Source: Trypanosoma brucei gambiense DAL972
Taxonomy: Eukaryota > Euglenozoa > Kinetoplastea > Trypanosomatida > Trypanosomatidae
Length of the DNA: 64,000 bases
Direction: 5' to 3'
Assembly: GCF_000210295.1 (NCBI RefSeq)
Contig: NC_026744.1
Coordinates: 2,108,001 to 2,172,000, forward strand
Positions 29,890 to 40,179 of the stretch are shown here, in pieces (the first letter of the stretch is position 1; the number at the start of each line of letters is the position of its first letter). The position numbers and the translations under genes were made by a program. The notes beneath the pieces are model-generated. The model searched no databases and was not told where the DNA came from. It saw only the letters and a program-made list of their open reading frames with translations.

Positions 29890-32814
29890 TTACACTTCCA
29901 CTTGGGCCCCAACGATGCCTCCTGACTTTTTTGGACGGCCACGCCGCTTTGGCTCCGTATCCACGGGCGCGACATCTCCGTTAGCCTCATCGTTCGTGTC
30001 ACTTCGAATTTTCTCACGTGGCGACTCGCTCTCCGCGGTAGCGTACCGCCTTCCCTTCAACACATTATGACTGTCCTTCTTTTCTCTTTTGGGGTGGGTC
30101 CGCCGTATCGCCACCTTTTTGGTGGATTCGACTTCCTCATTAGTTTCGGCATCGGGGATGAGCTGAGTGCCTTCACCTGAAGCTTTACTGTCGGGAGTCG
30201 GATACCACACCTCCTCGTAAGTTTTAGGTGTGCTCTTCGTCCCCTTTGGGCCCTTCTTCCGCTTAGACACTTCATTCGTCGTTACGGATTGTCTCTTGGA
30301 AATTCCATCCACACTTCCACGGTGATGTTTCCCCTTCGCGCTCTGTTTTTTCTTCGATCCCCTTGGACGCCCCCGCCGCATGGGTTCCCCACCCGTCAAC
30401 CTCGGTTCCTCGGGTTTGCCCTCATCTGCGCTTCTCTGCACATCTTCGGTGCGCAACTTATCGGAACTCCGTTGATGGTGGTGCTTCTCCTTAGTTTTTG
30501 ATGTTTTTTTCGCTCCCTTGGAGTGTTCCCGCTGCCGTGACACATTTTTCAACACCGCCGGTTCCTCACTGGGTGTATCACCCGCGGCACACTCAGCGCT
30601 CTCGTGTGAAGATTCGCCATCAGATGTGATGTGCCGCACCTCTTCATGAGGTGTTGAAGAGCCCCTGTTTTTTCTATGGCGAGTTCGCCGCTTATGTGCT
30701 TCGCGAGAGGACTCAGTTCTTGCTCCAGATGCGTCGCCAGTAGCTTCATTCGAGGTGCTTGGACGCGTGCCGGTCATAGCGAGTGGTTCAGTTGTGTCTG
30801 GAGTGGAGTAACTTGTGGACTGGAAGTAAACGCTGTCACCAAACGGAAACCGAAGCGAACTCTGCTGCAATTCATTGAGCCACTCAAATCGCGGCCATGT
30901 GCAGCTTGTACCAACGGCTGAGGAATTACACGAATCTTTCTGGTTGCTGTCCAAAACCTCCGCAGCAACACGGGAGTCGCAACTAGAGCTAAATAAAGGA
31001 TACATCTCACAGTACCACCGGTACAACTCCTCCGGCGTTGCAGCTGACTTCGGCAAGCAGAACCTGCGTGGCATCCGCGGTGCGTGGAGTTGGCCAAAGC
31101 AACTGTACGAAAGTTGGTCCTGCAGCGGCAATTCCTCAAAGGGCCGCGGCGGTGCCACCAAGAAGGAATTTCGCTGTGGGGACGCCAAGCACCACGAAGA
31201 CAAGCACAGTAATTCATTGTGTAGACTGCTGAGCCGCTGATACGTTACAGGTGGTGGCGTTATTGCTCTCACCTCGTCACGGGCAAAAAACAGCATCAGC
31301 AGCGCCCTTCGTGTCATAATGTCAACATACACCTCTGCCTGCAGAGCCCCAAACCCACCACACACCGTACGATAAACATCCACAATTTCATCAATTCTCA
31401 TGTTCTGGAACAAATGCCAAAGTTGTGTAAGGTGGATATCCTCCAACTCTCCATTCATTGGGTTTATTACGTTTCTTTCCTCCCCCCTCCACCAACCTCC
31501 AGTGGCGGCCCTCCCCTTCTCCTGTTCCAATTCTTCTGTGGAAATCTCGCTACCACATGAATTGTGACATCCAGTTAACACCTCGCTAGGTTCAATCATG
31601 TTTATATAGAATGTATCCGTAAGATACCTCTGGTGGCGGGCATTGCAGTTCGTTCTCCTTTTACAGTCTGCGGGAAATCCTTCTTCTGATAGGTGCGTCG
31701 GATCTTTAGCCTTCCAGCCCTCTGGCCAGTTGAGCGATACCCCATCAACAACATTTTCTGTGAGTTCATTTTCACCCATTACACTCGCCATCACACTTTC
31801 CCTCGTGTCCTCCTGAAACTCTGTCTCGGTGAGTGTGATAATCATATCATGGCTACTAAATAGTGGACGTTTTGTGGATGGGGCAACCCGCATATTCCTA
31901 TAAAAAGCGACGAACATGTGCCACAGTTCTCTTGGGTCACCAGATGAGTTACTTCCATAGTGAAGAAACTCCCAAAGAACGCCCTGCAGACCGTAGCTGT
32001 AAAAACAACTACTGTCGGAGATTCTGCGAAGAGAGTTCCAAATTATGGCAGCGTCAAAGGCAACAACACCGGTGTGACAACACTCAACGACAGCCCTACT
32101 GCAACGGGAATGTACCCGGTTGAGCGTCAAGTTGTGATGCGTAACGGGATGTTTCTCCCCGTTACGAAAACCCACGTCAAGGAGATCCTTACTCTCCTGC
32201 ACCTCTGCGCCCCTTTTGAGAACGAGTTGCAATAGTTCGATCAACTCATCATGCCACATGGCCCTGTTGGAGACAAAACGCTCCAGCATGTTACGAAGAA
32301 TCCTGTGCTCACCAATTATATTGCGGTACTGTGGTGCTGTTTCACCCTCCTCCTGCACCTTTGATACCCAACCACTATCACGGAACAATTTCCTCACACA
32401 CCATTCGTCCAGTAACTCCACATTCCGCAGCCGTTCCTCGACGTCCAAGCACGTCACTGCACCCGTGTTGTGATCCTTCAACGAAAACAACATTCGCTTT
32501 AGGTCCATCGACTCCCCAGACATCTCCTCTACTTGTGTTTGTGTGGAGGACGTCCCGTGCAAATCACACGTCATTCGAACGCTCTTCGAAGAAACGGTAG
32601 CGTCAACAGCACTGGAATGGACATCGCTGCAGCTGTCAGTTGTTTCTCCCGAATGCTGCGATAGGGTGCACATGCACGCACGCAATGGGTTTTGCAGGGC
32701 ACTGGAAGCTATCCCGCATCCACTGAAACCAGCAAGGGCTGTGCGGTGGTGACGGTGATGGCACCGCATTAAAAGGCGCGACAGCGGGTTGAGCCGCAGA
32801 AAAGAGTGCCACAT
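29890..32814 (-). CDS. Hypothetical AT-hook protein with mitochondrial-type N-terminus
   Basis: 974 aa, otherwise unrecognised. Two canonical AT-hook cores are present: RRGRPRG at 813-819 and RRGRPKK at 957-963, the latter 12 residues from the C-terminus. AT-hooks bind the minor groove of A/T-rich DNA. The first 55 or so residues (MWHSFLRLNPLSRLLMR...) are rich in Arg, His, Leu and Ser with no acidic residue, which suggests mitochondrial import. Residues about 80-690 are mixed helical sequence with no motif I can name. Residues 690-974 are highly charged and low complexity (Lys, Arg, Glu, Ser), typical of a disordered DNA-binding tail. Its upstream-type neighbour at 27009-28841 has HMG-like segments. 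Confidence 0.8.
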   Translation of the reverse strand: MWHSFLRLNPLSRLLMRCHHRHHRTALAGFSGCGIASSALQNPLRACMCTLSQHSGETTDSCSDVHSSAVDATVSSKSVRMTCDLHGTSSTQTQVEEMSGESMDLKRMLFSLKDHNTGAVTCLDVEERLRNVELLDEWCVRKLFRDSGWVSKVQEEGETAPQYRNIIGEHRILRNMLERFVSNRAMWHDELIELLQLVLKRGAEVQESKDLLDVGFRNGEKHPVTHHNLTLNRVHSRCSRAVVECCHTGVVAFDAAIIWNSLRRISDSSCFYSYGLQGVLWEFLHYGSNSSGDPRELWHMFVAFYRNMRVAPSTKRPLFSSHDMIITLTETEFQEDTRESVMASVMGENELTENVVDGVSLNWPEGWKAKDPTHLSEEGFPADCKRRTNCNARHQRYLTDTFYINMIEPSEVLTGCHNSCGSEISTEELEQEKGRAATGGWWRGEERNVINPMNGELEDIHLTQLWHLFQNMRIDEIVDVYRTVCGGFGALQAEVYVDIMTRRALLMLFFARDEVRAITPPPVTYQRLSSLHNELLCLSSWCLASPQRNSFLVAPPRPFEELPLQDQLSYSCFGQLHAPRMPRRFCLPKSAATPEELYRWYCEMYPLFSSSCDSRVAAEVLDSNQKDSCNSSAVGTSCTWPRFEWLNELQQSSLRFPFGDSVYFQSTSYSTPDTTEPLAMTGTRPSTSNEATGDASGARTESSREAHKRRTRHRKNRGSSTPHEEVRHITSDGESSHESAECAAGDTPSEEPAVLKNVSRQREHSKGAKKTSKTKEKHHHQRSSDKLRTEDVQRSADEGKPEEPRLTGGEPMRRGRPRGSKKKQSAKGKHHRGSVDGISKRQSVTTNEVSKRKKGPKGTKSTPKTYEEVWYPTPDSKASGEGTQLIPDAETNEEVESTKKVAIRRTHPKREKKDSHNVLKGRRYATAESESPREKIRSDTNDEANGDVAPVDTEPKRRGRPKKSGGIVGAQVEV

Positions 32815-34121
32815 GGAAGTGTCGTACCCGTTCTGTCAAACTCTGCCCTAGACTTGTTTTGTAATTTTTTTTATTTTGATTTAAATATGAGAGTTATTCA
32901 CGGCCATAAGGAGGGAGAAAAAATGCGAAGTGTATCACAAATAAAGAACTAGAAAGAGGAGGTAGAAAACACACAAGATAGAGTGCCGTCAGGTGTACCA
33001 TATTTCTTTTGCCCATTGTGGTCTTCATCCGTTTTCTCGCATCTCCCTTTTTTCTTCATAAGTTTCCTCGTTGTCTTACGATTCAATAGGAACGAAACCA
33101 CATCGCACGCGAGGGGAGCCGAAGGGTTGTGACAACGGTAACGGCAACAGCAGAGAAACCTTCAACGATAGCAAAAAAAAAAAGTGTTACCACAACTGTA
33201 CCACCAACCCCTAACTCATCAGATAGTGACAAGGAAAAAAAGGAAAACACAGTAGATATGCACTACATATATATATATAACGGATGTCCGCATACATATG
33301 TATATAATTACTATTGGTACTATAATTATAATGAGAAAAAAGATGTAAAAAATCATTTATGAGCGACACAACTCAAAAAGGATACCCCGTTAGTGGTAGA
33401 GAGAGGGGAAGGAATGTGGCGAATGGGCGCGCCAGATGAAAGCGAGAACTTGTTCTCTCTACGGTAAAGGACCAGACACACACACATACACGTATATGTA
33501 TATGTATATATATATATATATTAGACAAGAAAAAGAAAACAGAAAGACAACGTACGCGAAGTGAGTCGCAAAACCTTCCCTCTATGCTGGGTAAGTTGAC
33601 AGAAACAAAGAAAAGAAAAAGAAACATGTAGGCTTAGTCTGGCGATAAAATAGCGGTGAAGCATCTATGGCGCGGTCGAACAACAGGTCTCTAGTGAAGA
33701 TTGTATTTTTCTAGGCTTTTTTCGGTAGATCCAAACCCACATGAGCACGCGCCACACAAATATATTAGTGTTACTGCATGTGCACAGGAACAGCACGGCA
33801 TATTTCTATATTTTTATGCGCAGCATAGGTGGTCCCCGATGTTACCACCCACATGAAGTGCTCGTCAGCCTTTGCATGTTGCTGCTTCTTAGCTTCACCA
33901 TGTCCGCTTTTTGACCTTGGTTCTCTTTGCGAGTAGGCTCCGATAGCAGGAATGTTGTATCATCATATCTAAAACAATAGTCGTTCACATGAGCAAATTG
34001 CTACTGCTCCTCCTCTTACCGCACGTCTGTTCCCATGAGCCCCGTTTTGTGGCTATATACATGCGCTACTCTGCCATATCCTTATTCTGTTTTGCTTCAT
34101 TTCCCTAACCTCTCCTACTCA
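32815..34121. other. Intergenic region with TA/CA microsatellites
   Basis: About 1.3 kb. It contains A runs near 33173 and 33236, (TA)n at about 33267-33279 and 33490-33521, and a CA repeat next to the latter. No gene or structured RNA is recognised. Confidence 0.5.
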
Positions 34122-34907
34122 TTAGCCTCTATAAGAGCCCCGCCCCCTCCTCGCATTATGTTGCCTTCCTTCCCCCATTCCAGCGAAACCAGGGATTCCA
34201 CCACTTTCTTGACGGTTGGAGTGAGTTGCACGACCCGCGGGTGGAAGGTTTTGCTGCGGCAATGGTCTCGGTTGTTGCTGCTGAATCTTGAAGGGCTGGG
34301 GCTCTTCGTTGAAGCGGTTCTGCATTGGGTTTTCGTGTCCCGTGCCAGAGTTCAAATTCCCATTCTTGTTATTGGGGTTGAACACGCGCACACCACGCCG
34401 TTTGCCCGGTGAATCGCTCTCGCTGAAGCAAAGGAAGCGACTTTGAGTGTTGCCTTCGAATTTCTCACGCACTTCTTTGTCGCGCTGCGCCGCAGAATCG
34501 ACAGGTCGTAGACGCTGCAATTCAGCACAATCTCGCTCCCTCACCTCACGAGGATGGTTCAAAGTTGGTGCATCGGTGTTCCACGAAAAAATATTCAGCC
34601 CACCTCGCGCAAGGCGGTCCTTTGACAGGCGCCGGGTATCCACCGCTTGTGTTTGGGCTTGCGGCTGCGAAGGTAAATCATAACCTCCACCGTTCATATC
34701 GACGTGTTCGTATGCATCATGACCCCCGTAACCTGGTGGAGGCCCGTCCATGTACGACTGGGGGACATCTCGGAGTAAATCCTCCTGACCGGCGTATGGG
34801 GACTCAAGGAAGGTCGGGTGCTTATCGTATGCATCTACATGCTGAGCCCGGCCCAATTCATCAGTGCGACCCCTCAGGTCACTTTCATAGTCGTAGTTGG
34901 CAAGCAT
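34122..34907 (-). CDS. Hypothetical low-complexity protein with RG-rich tail
   Basis: 261 aa, not recognised. The whole sequence is polar. An N-terminal Asp/Tyr/Gly/Pro-rich part (about 1-85) is followed by a charged middle, a stretch rich in Asn and Gln (about 175-230), and a C-terminus ending in RRGRGSYRG, reminiscent of RGG-type RNA-binding tails. There is no signal peptide, membrane helix or folded-domain signature. It may be an RNA-associated or cytoskeletal protein; the sequence does not decide. Confidence 0.7.
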   Translation of the reverse strand: MLANYDYESDLRGRTDELGRAQHVDAYDKHPTFLESPYAGQEDLLRDVPQSYMDGPPPGYGGHDAYEHVDMNGGGYDLPSQPQAQTQAVDTRRLSKDRLARGGLNIFSWNTDAPTLNHPREVRERDCAELQRLRPVDSAAQRDKEVREKFEGNTQSRFLCFSESDSPGKRRGVRVFNPNNKNGNLNSGTGHENPMQNRFNEEPQPFKIQQQQPRPLPQQNLPPAGRATHSNRQESGGIPGFAGMGEGRQHNARRGRGSYRG

Positions 34908-35809
34908 CTTGGTAATATAATATTTATATATATATTATATTCTCTGCTCCAAAATAATATCACCTCTTGTCTTTATTATTCCTCACTGCTACTTGCTTCT
35001 CTTGTTTGCTCCTACCTGAGCTTTATTATGTCAAGGCGAGATTCAAAGTAACTCTCTTCTAATAACCGATCGATGCGCGGCGATTCCTACCTTATGTGAA
35101 CAGTAAAGCTAAGTTATTTTTCTTTTAAGAGCTTTCCACTGTTTCTATCGCTTACCTCTTAGTCACAATTCTTCAGGATGTTCTATTATATCAGTGCCAT
35201 TATAATGCAAGTGAAAAGCACATGATCAGAGACGCGAACACGTACGCACGTACAAAGAGCATAAAGTAAATGACATTGTCAAGTATTATTCCACTCACTC
35301 ATCCGCCTTCACCACAATAATAAATTAATAATGGCGCCCACCACCCACAACTGGGAAAGCCACTAAGAAACACAAAGCAAGAAAAACCACATAACCTCAC
35401 TTCCACAATACAAAGCACGCGCACGTGCAACCCCGCCAACACGCTCACAGACAATTAGACTATAAAACGAGAAGGGGGAAAATTGCAGAAAAACAAACCA
35501 CAAGAAACAACCACAAATAAAAAGAAAAACAGTAGATAGCACCAGATAAAAGTAATCCTAAAAAATATATACATATACATACTTTAAGACATGAAAATAC
35601 TAAAGTAATACAAAAGTAAAAGCAAAAGTGCAAAAGCGTTTCGAAACCGATAAAAGTAAGATTGAAAACAATAATACATATAAAATAATAGATAAAATAA
35701 AAATAAGAACAAAACCCGGTCAAATTCAAAAAAAAAGCAAGAGCAACAAATTAATAAAAGGAGAAAGTTTCAAGGAATTAAAAAAATATATCAGAAAATC
35801 AGATAAATA
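34908..35809. other. Intergenic region including an A/T-rich island beside the MSP locus
   Basis: From about 35450 to 35813 the sequence is strikingly A/T-rich (mostly A on the plus strand) and open in several frames by composition alone. A palindromic-looking TATA-rich patch lies at 34916-34940. The A/T-rich island abuts the broken end of the MSP copy at 35810. Confidence 0.5.
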
Positions 35810-36733
35810 TTAAAGGCCGCCAACACTTAACAAGACTCTCAACAACATCCCGTTGACAAAACAATAGATTTCATTACAACCATAAAATTCCTGCGCCTTC
35901 TTCACCACAGTTGGTGACTTTACAACCCATACAGGGCCCTTACCACGAATGCCAGATTTGGATGCCACAAGCTTCAGCTCCTCCATAATATCAAAACCAA
36001 ATCCAAGAGCATGAGCTATTTCATGTGCCGTCACACGCATACTACTATCATGAGAAGTCAGCACTTCAGGTCCAATATTGAAAACACCAACAGTGGGGCG
36101 ATGGTCTTTATACCTCGAACACGGACCTGCCCATGCTGCAGGTGAACCCATTGGACCAGCGGCACCATATAACACCATATCAGCACCGGAGACACCTGTA
36201 GTGTAGTGGTCTCTGGGAATGTTAAAGTTTCTACAAAACGATTGCTCCCTATGGACCGTGATTCGTCCCTTTACTGGTTGTACCATGAGACGATCGCTGT
36301 GCATCTTCAGCGCATGCGGTATCACAGCATCCAAAAGAGATTTCTTCTCCTCTGTCAACACGGATTCAGTTTTGCATTTGTAGTAGCTGCCCCTAAAATT
36401 AGAGCGAGTTTCACCCACACTTCCACAATATTTTCTCCGGTCGTTTATGTCCAATTTAAACACCTTAAACCTAATAGGATGCCATCCTGCCGTTGAACTC
36501 GTAACAATCACATGCACCAGATCTCCTTTAGGTACTGGAGGCTCATCCACCACGGGAAGGTCCCGCACACTCATGTTTTTCATCAACTTGCCGAAGTCAC
36601 ACCGATGTGGTGGGATATTGCCTTCAGTCACATCACCACATAATATCAAACCCAATAAACAGGGAGTGATATAACGAGGGAACATAATCACTGCCATATA
36701 TACACACTCAAGCGTATCAATAGATATTTGCAA
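35810..36733 (-). pseudogene. MSP/GP63 (leishmanolysin, M8 family) copy A, truncated
   Basis: Surface zinc metalloprotease family. An open frame of 307 codons begins with an in-frame Met at 36733; the Mets at 36697 and 36685 are better placed just before the signal-like MFPRYITPCLLGLILCG. It continues through the pro-region to the zinc motif HEIAHALGF (H237, E238, H241). Similarity to copy B ends near residue 289 (FYGCNEI), about position 35868. The last 18 residues are unrelated and hydrophobic (MLLRVLLSVGGL at the end). The third zinc-binding histidine (in SHWERR of copy B), the Met-turn and the whole C-terminal domain are missing, so it cannot be an active protease of the usual kind. It may be a pseudogene or a fusion to a GPI-signal-like tail by deletion. 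Confidence 0.85.
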
Positions 36734-36948
36734 TTCCTTAACTTAGAGTTTGGGTTTCACATACATAGAATAACAAAAGGAAATAGNNNNNNNNNNNNNN
36801 NNNNNNNNNNNNNNNNNNNNNNNNNNNNNNNNNNNNNNNNNNNNNNNNNNNNNNNNNNNNNNNNNNNNNNNNNNNNNNNNNNNNNNATTCTCATAAGAAA
36901 GGTATCATAAAGTAATTGCAGTAAGAGTGCCGCTTATGCATCATATTA
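36734..36948. other. Assembly gap (100 N) between MSP copies, with flanks
   Basis: Positions 36787-36886 are exactly 100 N, the conventional length for a gap of unknown size. The bases before it still match the 5' flank of copy B (38822-38890), so the missing DNA lies between two similar genes and might contain further MSP copies or collapsed repeat. Confidence 0.95.
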
Positions 36949-38821
36949 TTATAAGGAAAAACAAGAAACAAGGAGTAGCAAATTCCGCATCAAATAACTT
37001 GAATGTAAAGCCCATGATGTACCCGTCAATTCTTCCGTATCTGTAGAATCCTCAGGGGAAGACCCCGCCGTAGTCTCTTCAGAAGATTCTTCAGAGGGCA
37101 CTTCGATAACCCCTTCGGACTTTCCTGCAGAAGACCCTGTAAACGGCTCTGCAAAGGGGGGTGCGAAAGATCCTTCAGACGACCCTGCGGAAGATCCTTC
37201 GGATGCCACCGCGGAAGCGACAGTGACATGCTTTATTACCTTCGAGGCACACAACTCAGACTTTTTAGGACACTGAATAGAACCGCTGGAGAATGTCACA
37301 TTAGATGTCACGTTACTTCCCTCAGGGCAATTATGCCAGCGGTTATCATCAACAAAACGCACCCGAAGAGTATCTGGCTCACAATTCACCTCAACACAAA
37401 TATCAGCTATGGCATTCAATATATTTCTTACCCTCAGACCAGTTCCTTTCACACACCGTGACTTAGGTCCAACACGGCTTCCCAGCATTGCGTTGCGACG
37501 ACCATTAGTGCAGCCAGTATTCGAGAAGAGACGTATGTAAGGGCAGTAATCAAGCAGTTCACCGGGTCCACCCTTATATTTATCTGAAAAGTATCGATAT
37601 TGCTCAGGTATTGGAGACTCATGTGTCTGAATGGCACACGACCCCAGCCCACCACGATCAGATGTACAAAACATTTCAGTGTCTGTGAACTTTGACGTAC
37701 AAAACACATCAGGAAAGTTGCTCCTTCCATTCTCTATACATTTCTTTTTCAGAAAATCACAGCCTCGTCCCTTACCAAAATGCATCTCTTCTTCAGTTCC
37801 CCATCTGGCTTTGTAAAAACCCATATCCTCAAATAATGCCATAGTTAGCACACTATAACGGCCTCCATCGCTGCCTTTTACACCAGTCATCATCTCTTCC
37901 ATTGCAATCCTACGCTCCCAATGTGAGTTTTTCGTACCGTCACCACCTTCATCCTCCAGTTCCACACCAGTGATATCATTGCAACCATAAAATTCCCGAG
38001 CCTTCTTCACCACAGTTTGTGATGTCACAACCCATACATCATTCTTACCACGGATGTCATTCCTCTTTTCCACAAGCTTCAGCTCCTCCATGATATCAAA
38101 ACCAAACCCAAGAGCATGAGCTATTTCATGTGCCGTCACACGCATACTACTATCATGAGAAGTCAGCACTTCAGGTCCAATATTGAAAACACCAACAGTA
38201 GGGCGTTGACCCCTATACCTCGAACACGGACCTGCCCATGCTGCAGGTGAACCCATTGGACCAGCGGCACCATACAACACCATATCAGCACCGGAGACAC
38301 CTGTAGTGTAGTGATGCTTTGGAATTGAAGTTTTTGCAAAATGACTGCTTTCTATGAACCTTAATTGGATCCTTCACCGGATGTACCATGAGGCGGTCGC
38401 TGTGCATCTTCAATGCATGCGTTATAACCGCAGAGAGAAGAGCTCTCTTCTTCGTAGTTAGTAAGGAATGAGCTGTACACTGGTAGTAGGTATCCCTAAA
38501 GTTAAAGCGAACATCACTGACACTTCCACAATATTTTCTCCGGTCATTTATGTCCGATTTAAAAACTTTAAACCTAATGGGATGCCATCCTGCCGTTGAA
38601 CTCGTAACAATCGCATGCACCAGATCTCCTTTAGGTACTCGAGGCTCACCCACCACTGGAGGCTCCCGCACACTCATGTTTTTCATCAACTTGCCGAAGT
38701 CACACCGATGCGGTGGGATATTGCCTTCAGTCACATCACCACATAATATCAAACCCAGTAAAAAGGGAATGATATAACGAGGGTACATAATCACTGTCAT
38801 ATATACACTCAAGCGTATCAA
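36949..38821 (-). pseudogene. MSP/GP63 (leishmanolysin, M8 family) copy B, frameshifted
   Basis: The N-terminal part (38285-38821, 178 codons; signal-like MYPRYIIPFLLGLILCG) and the C-terminal part (36949-38283, 444 codons) are in different frames. Aligning the DNA by eye with copy A shows a net 2-base deletion between about 38310 and 38345, just before the conserved Tyr/Thr/Gly/Val stretch ahead of the protease core. The downstream frame holds the complete active-site set: HEIAHALGF and the third histidine in SHWERR. It also has the cysteine-rich C-terminal domain, a Ser/Glu/Pro repeat-like segment and a hydrophobic end (LLLLVSCFSL) that looks like a GPI-anchor signal. Either a pseudogene or an assembly/sequencing error next to the gap. 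Confidence 0.85.
37035..37215 (-). repeat. Degenerate Ser/Glu/Pro-coding repeats at the C-terminus of MSP copy B
   Basis: Short imperfect units such as gaagatccttc and gaagaccctg recur, encoding SSEGS/SAGSS/SEESSE-type peptides just before the putative GPI signal. This is a plausible stalk region and a site of length variation. Confidence 0.6.
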
Positions 38822-40179
38822 TAGGTATTTGCAAAGCCTTAACTTTCAGGATAGTAACTACATACATAGAATAAGAAAAGGAAATAGAAATAGGAATGTA
38901 AAGCCATAGGAAGATATGTATGGTCAGAGTTAGAAATGTAACAACACACAAAATATTAATGTGTGTGTGCTACTGATAATGCAACCAAAGCTATACTCAA
39001 GCATGAAAAAATAGGCATATCACTGCACAGTAACCGCGTCTCAAAATACAGCACATGCGTGTGTATAGGATATATAACCTGCTGTCACATCAGTACGCAA
39101 CGGTGTCAATCAAACAATACTATCAGAGGTATCGGAGTGATTGCGGTTGTTGAACATCACGCACAACAGACATAGTTACCACATATTGTAAAAGGGAAGG
39201 AATCAACAAGGGGAGGGCAGAGGAATATGGGAAAGGGAAAGGGAAGGAAACGAATGTTGTCAGACAGGGATAACTGTTAGCAGTCGTTACTCGTCAATGT
39301 TAAATCAGAAGAGGTGTCAGGTAAACGTGTCTTCTCATCATAAGGTACAAGATTGCATTATGCGAGCACTTCCATAGAGACCTCTCTGTAACTCATGGTT
39401 GGGACTCGGAACTCCAAAAATAACAACAAACACAGATGTATCGCTACAAGTTAACTCTCTCTTAAAGGATATATTCATATATTATTACTAATTTTAGTAT
39501 ACCATACAGTATGATATCTAAACAAAACATAACGAGAACTGAATCAACCCTCCTTTACATCGAAACACCTTACGAAACAAGTATCTCGTTAGAAAACCGT
39601 AACGTGTTCGCAGCATGCTAAACGTCGCAGCAACCGTGTTTGATATCATGCGAGAAACTAAAAATATCTTGCAAAAGAAAATGAGAAAGAAAGCAAAAGT
39701 AAGAATGAGAATGAGAATGGGACAGAAGACCTGAGAATGGTTGTCGAGCAGTAGTGACAGAGTTAGAACGCAGGGTCCTTTTGTGGTGAACTGCTCCTGT
39801 GTTCAGGAACCCAAGCGCAGAGCACGCAGGTAACCCCTATTTTAGACACCGTGCGTCACATACATTATTAATCGGTCTTGTTGTGGAAAAGTAACGCCTG
39901 ACTGGCGTTAGCGAATACGAGGGTTTCGGCTGCGCATATCGGCACTGACACGTCACAACGTGCTGATAGTGCTTCACCTTTTATCATGGCGGGTTACTTA
40001 ATTTTAAAGCAGGGATGTAGTACGGTCACCTCCCCATTGTGTAAACCTAAACCTCCTTACTCCCATTGTAGCTATGCAGTTTGCAAACAGACTTGTTGAT
40101 TTTCCATTTCTTCTTCTTAGCCTTTTGACGTGGTGCTGTCAACTGGTTGAGCAGATTCGATGTAATTCACGCCCTCGTC
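38822..40179. other. Intergenic region upstream of MSP copy B, no gene seen
   Basis: About 1.4 kb. The first 70 bases resemble the 5' flank of copy A. A GAGAAT-type triplet of short repeats lies at 39703-39720. Otherwise no gene, retroelement end or structured RNA was recognised. Confidence 0.5.

Noticed and set aside
35460..35813. Open frames on both strands in the A/T-rich island (hydrophobic on minus, Lys-rich on plus)
   Set aside because: Composition artefact: A-rich DNA reads as Lys/Asn on one strand and Phe/Leu/Tyr on the other.
36728..36910. Open frame running across the N gap
   Set aside because: It exists only because N bases contain no stop codon.
38822..40179. Possible retroelement (ingi/RIME/SIDER-like) beside the MSP locus
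   Set aside because: No reverse-transcriptase-like frame, poly(A)-ended element or target-site duplication could be identified by eye.
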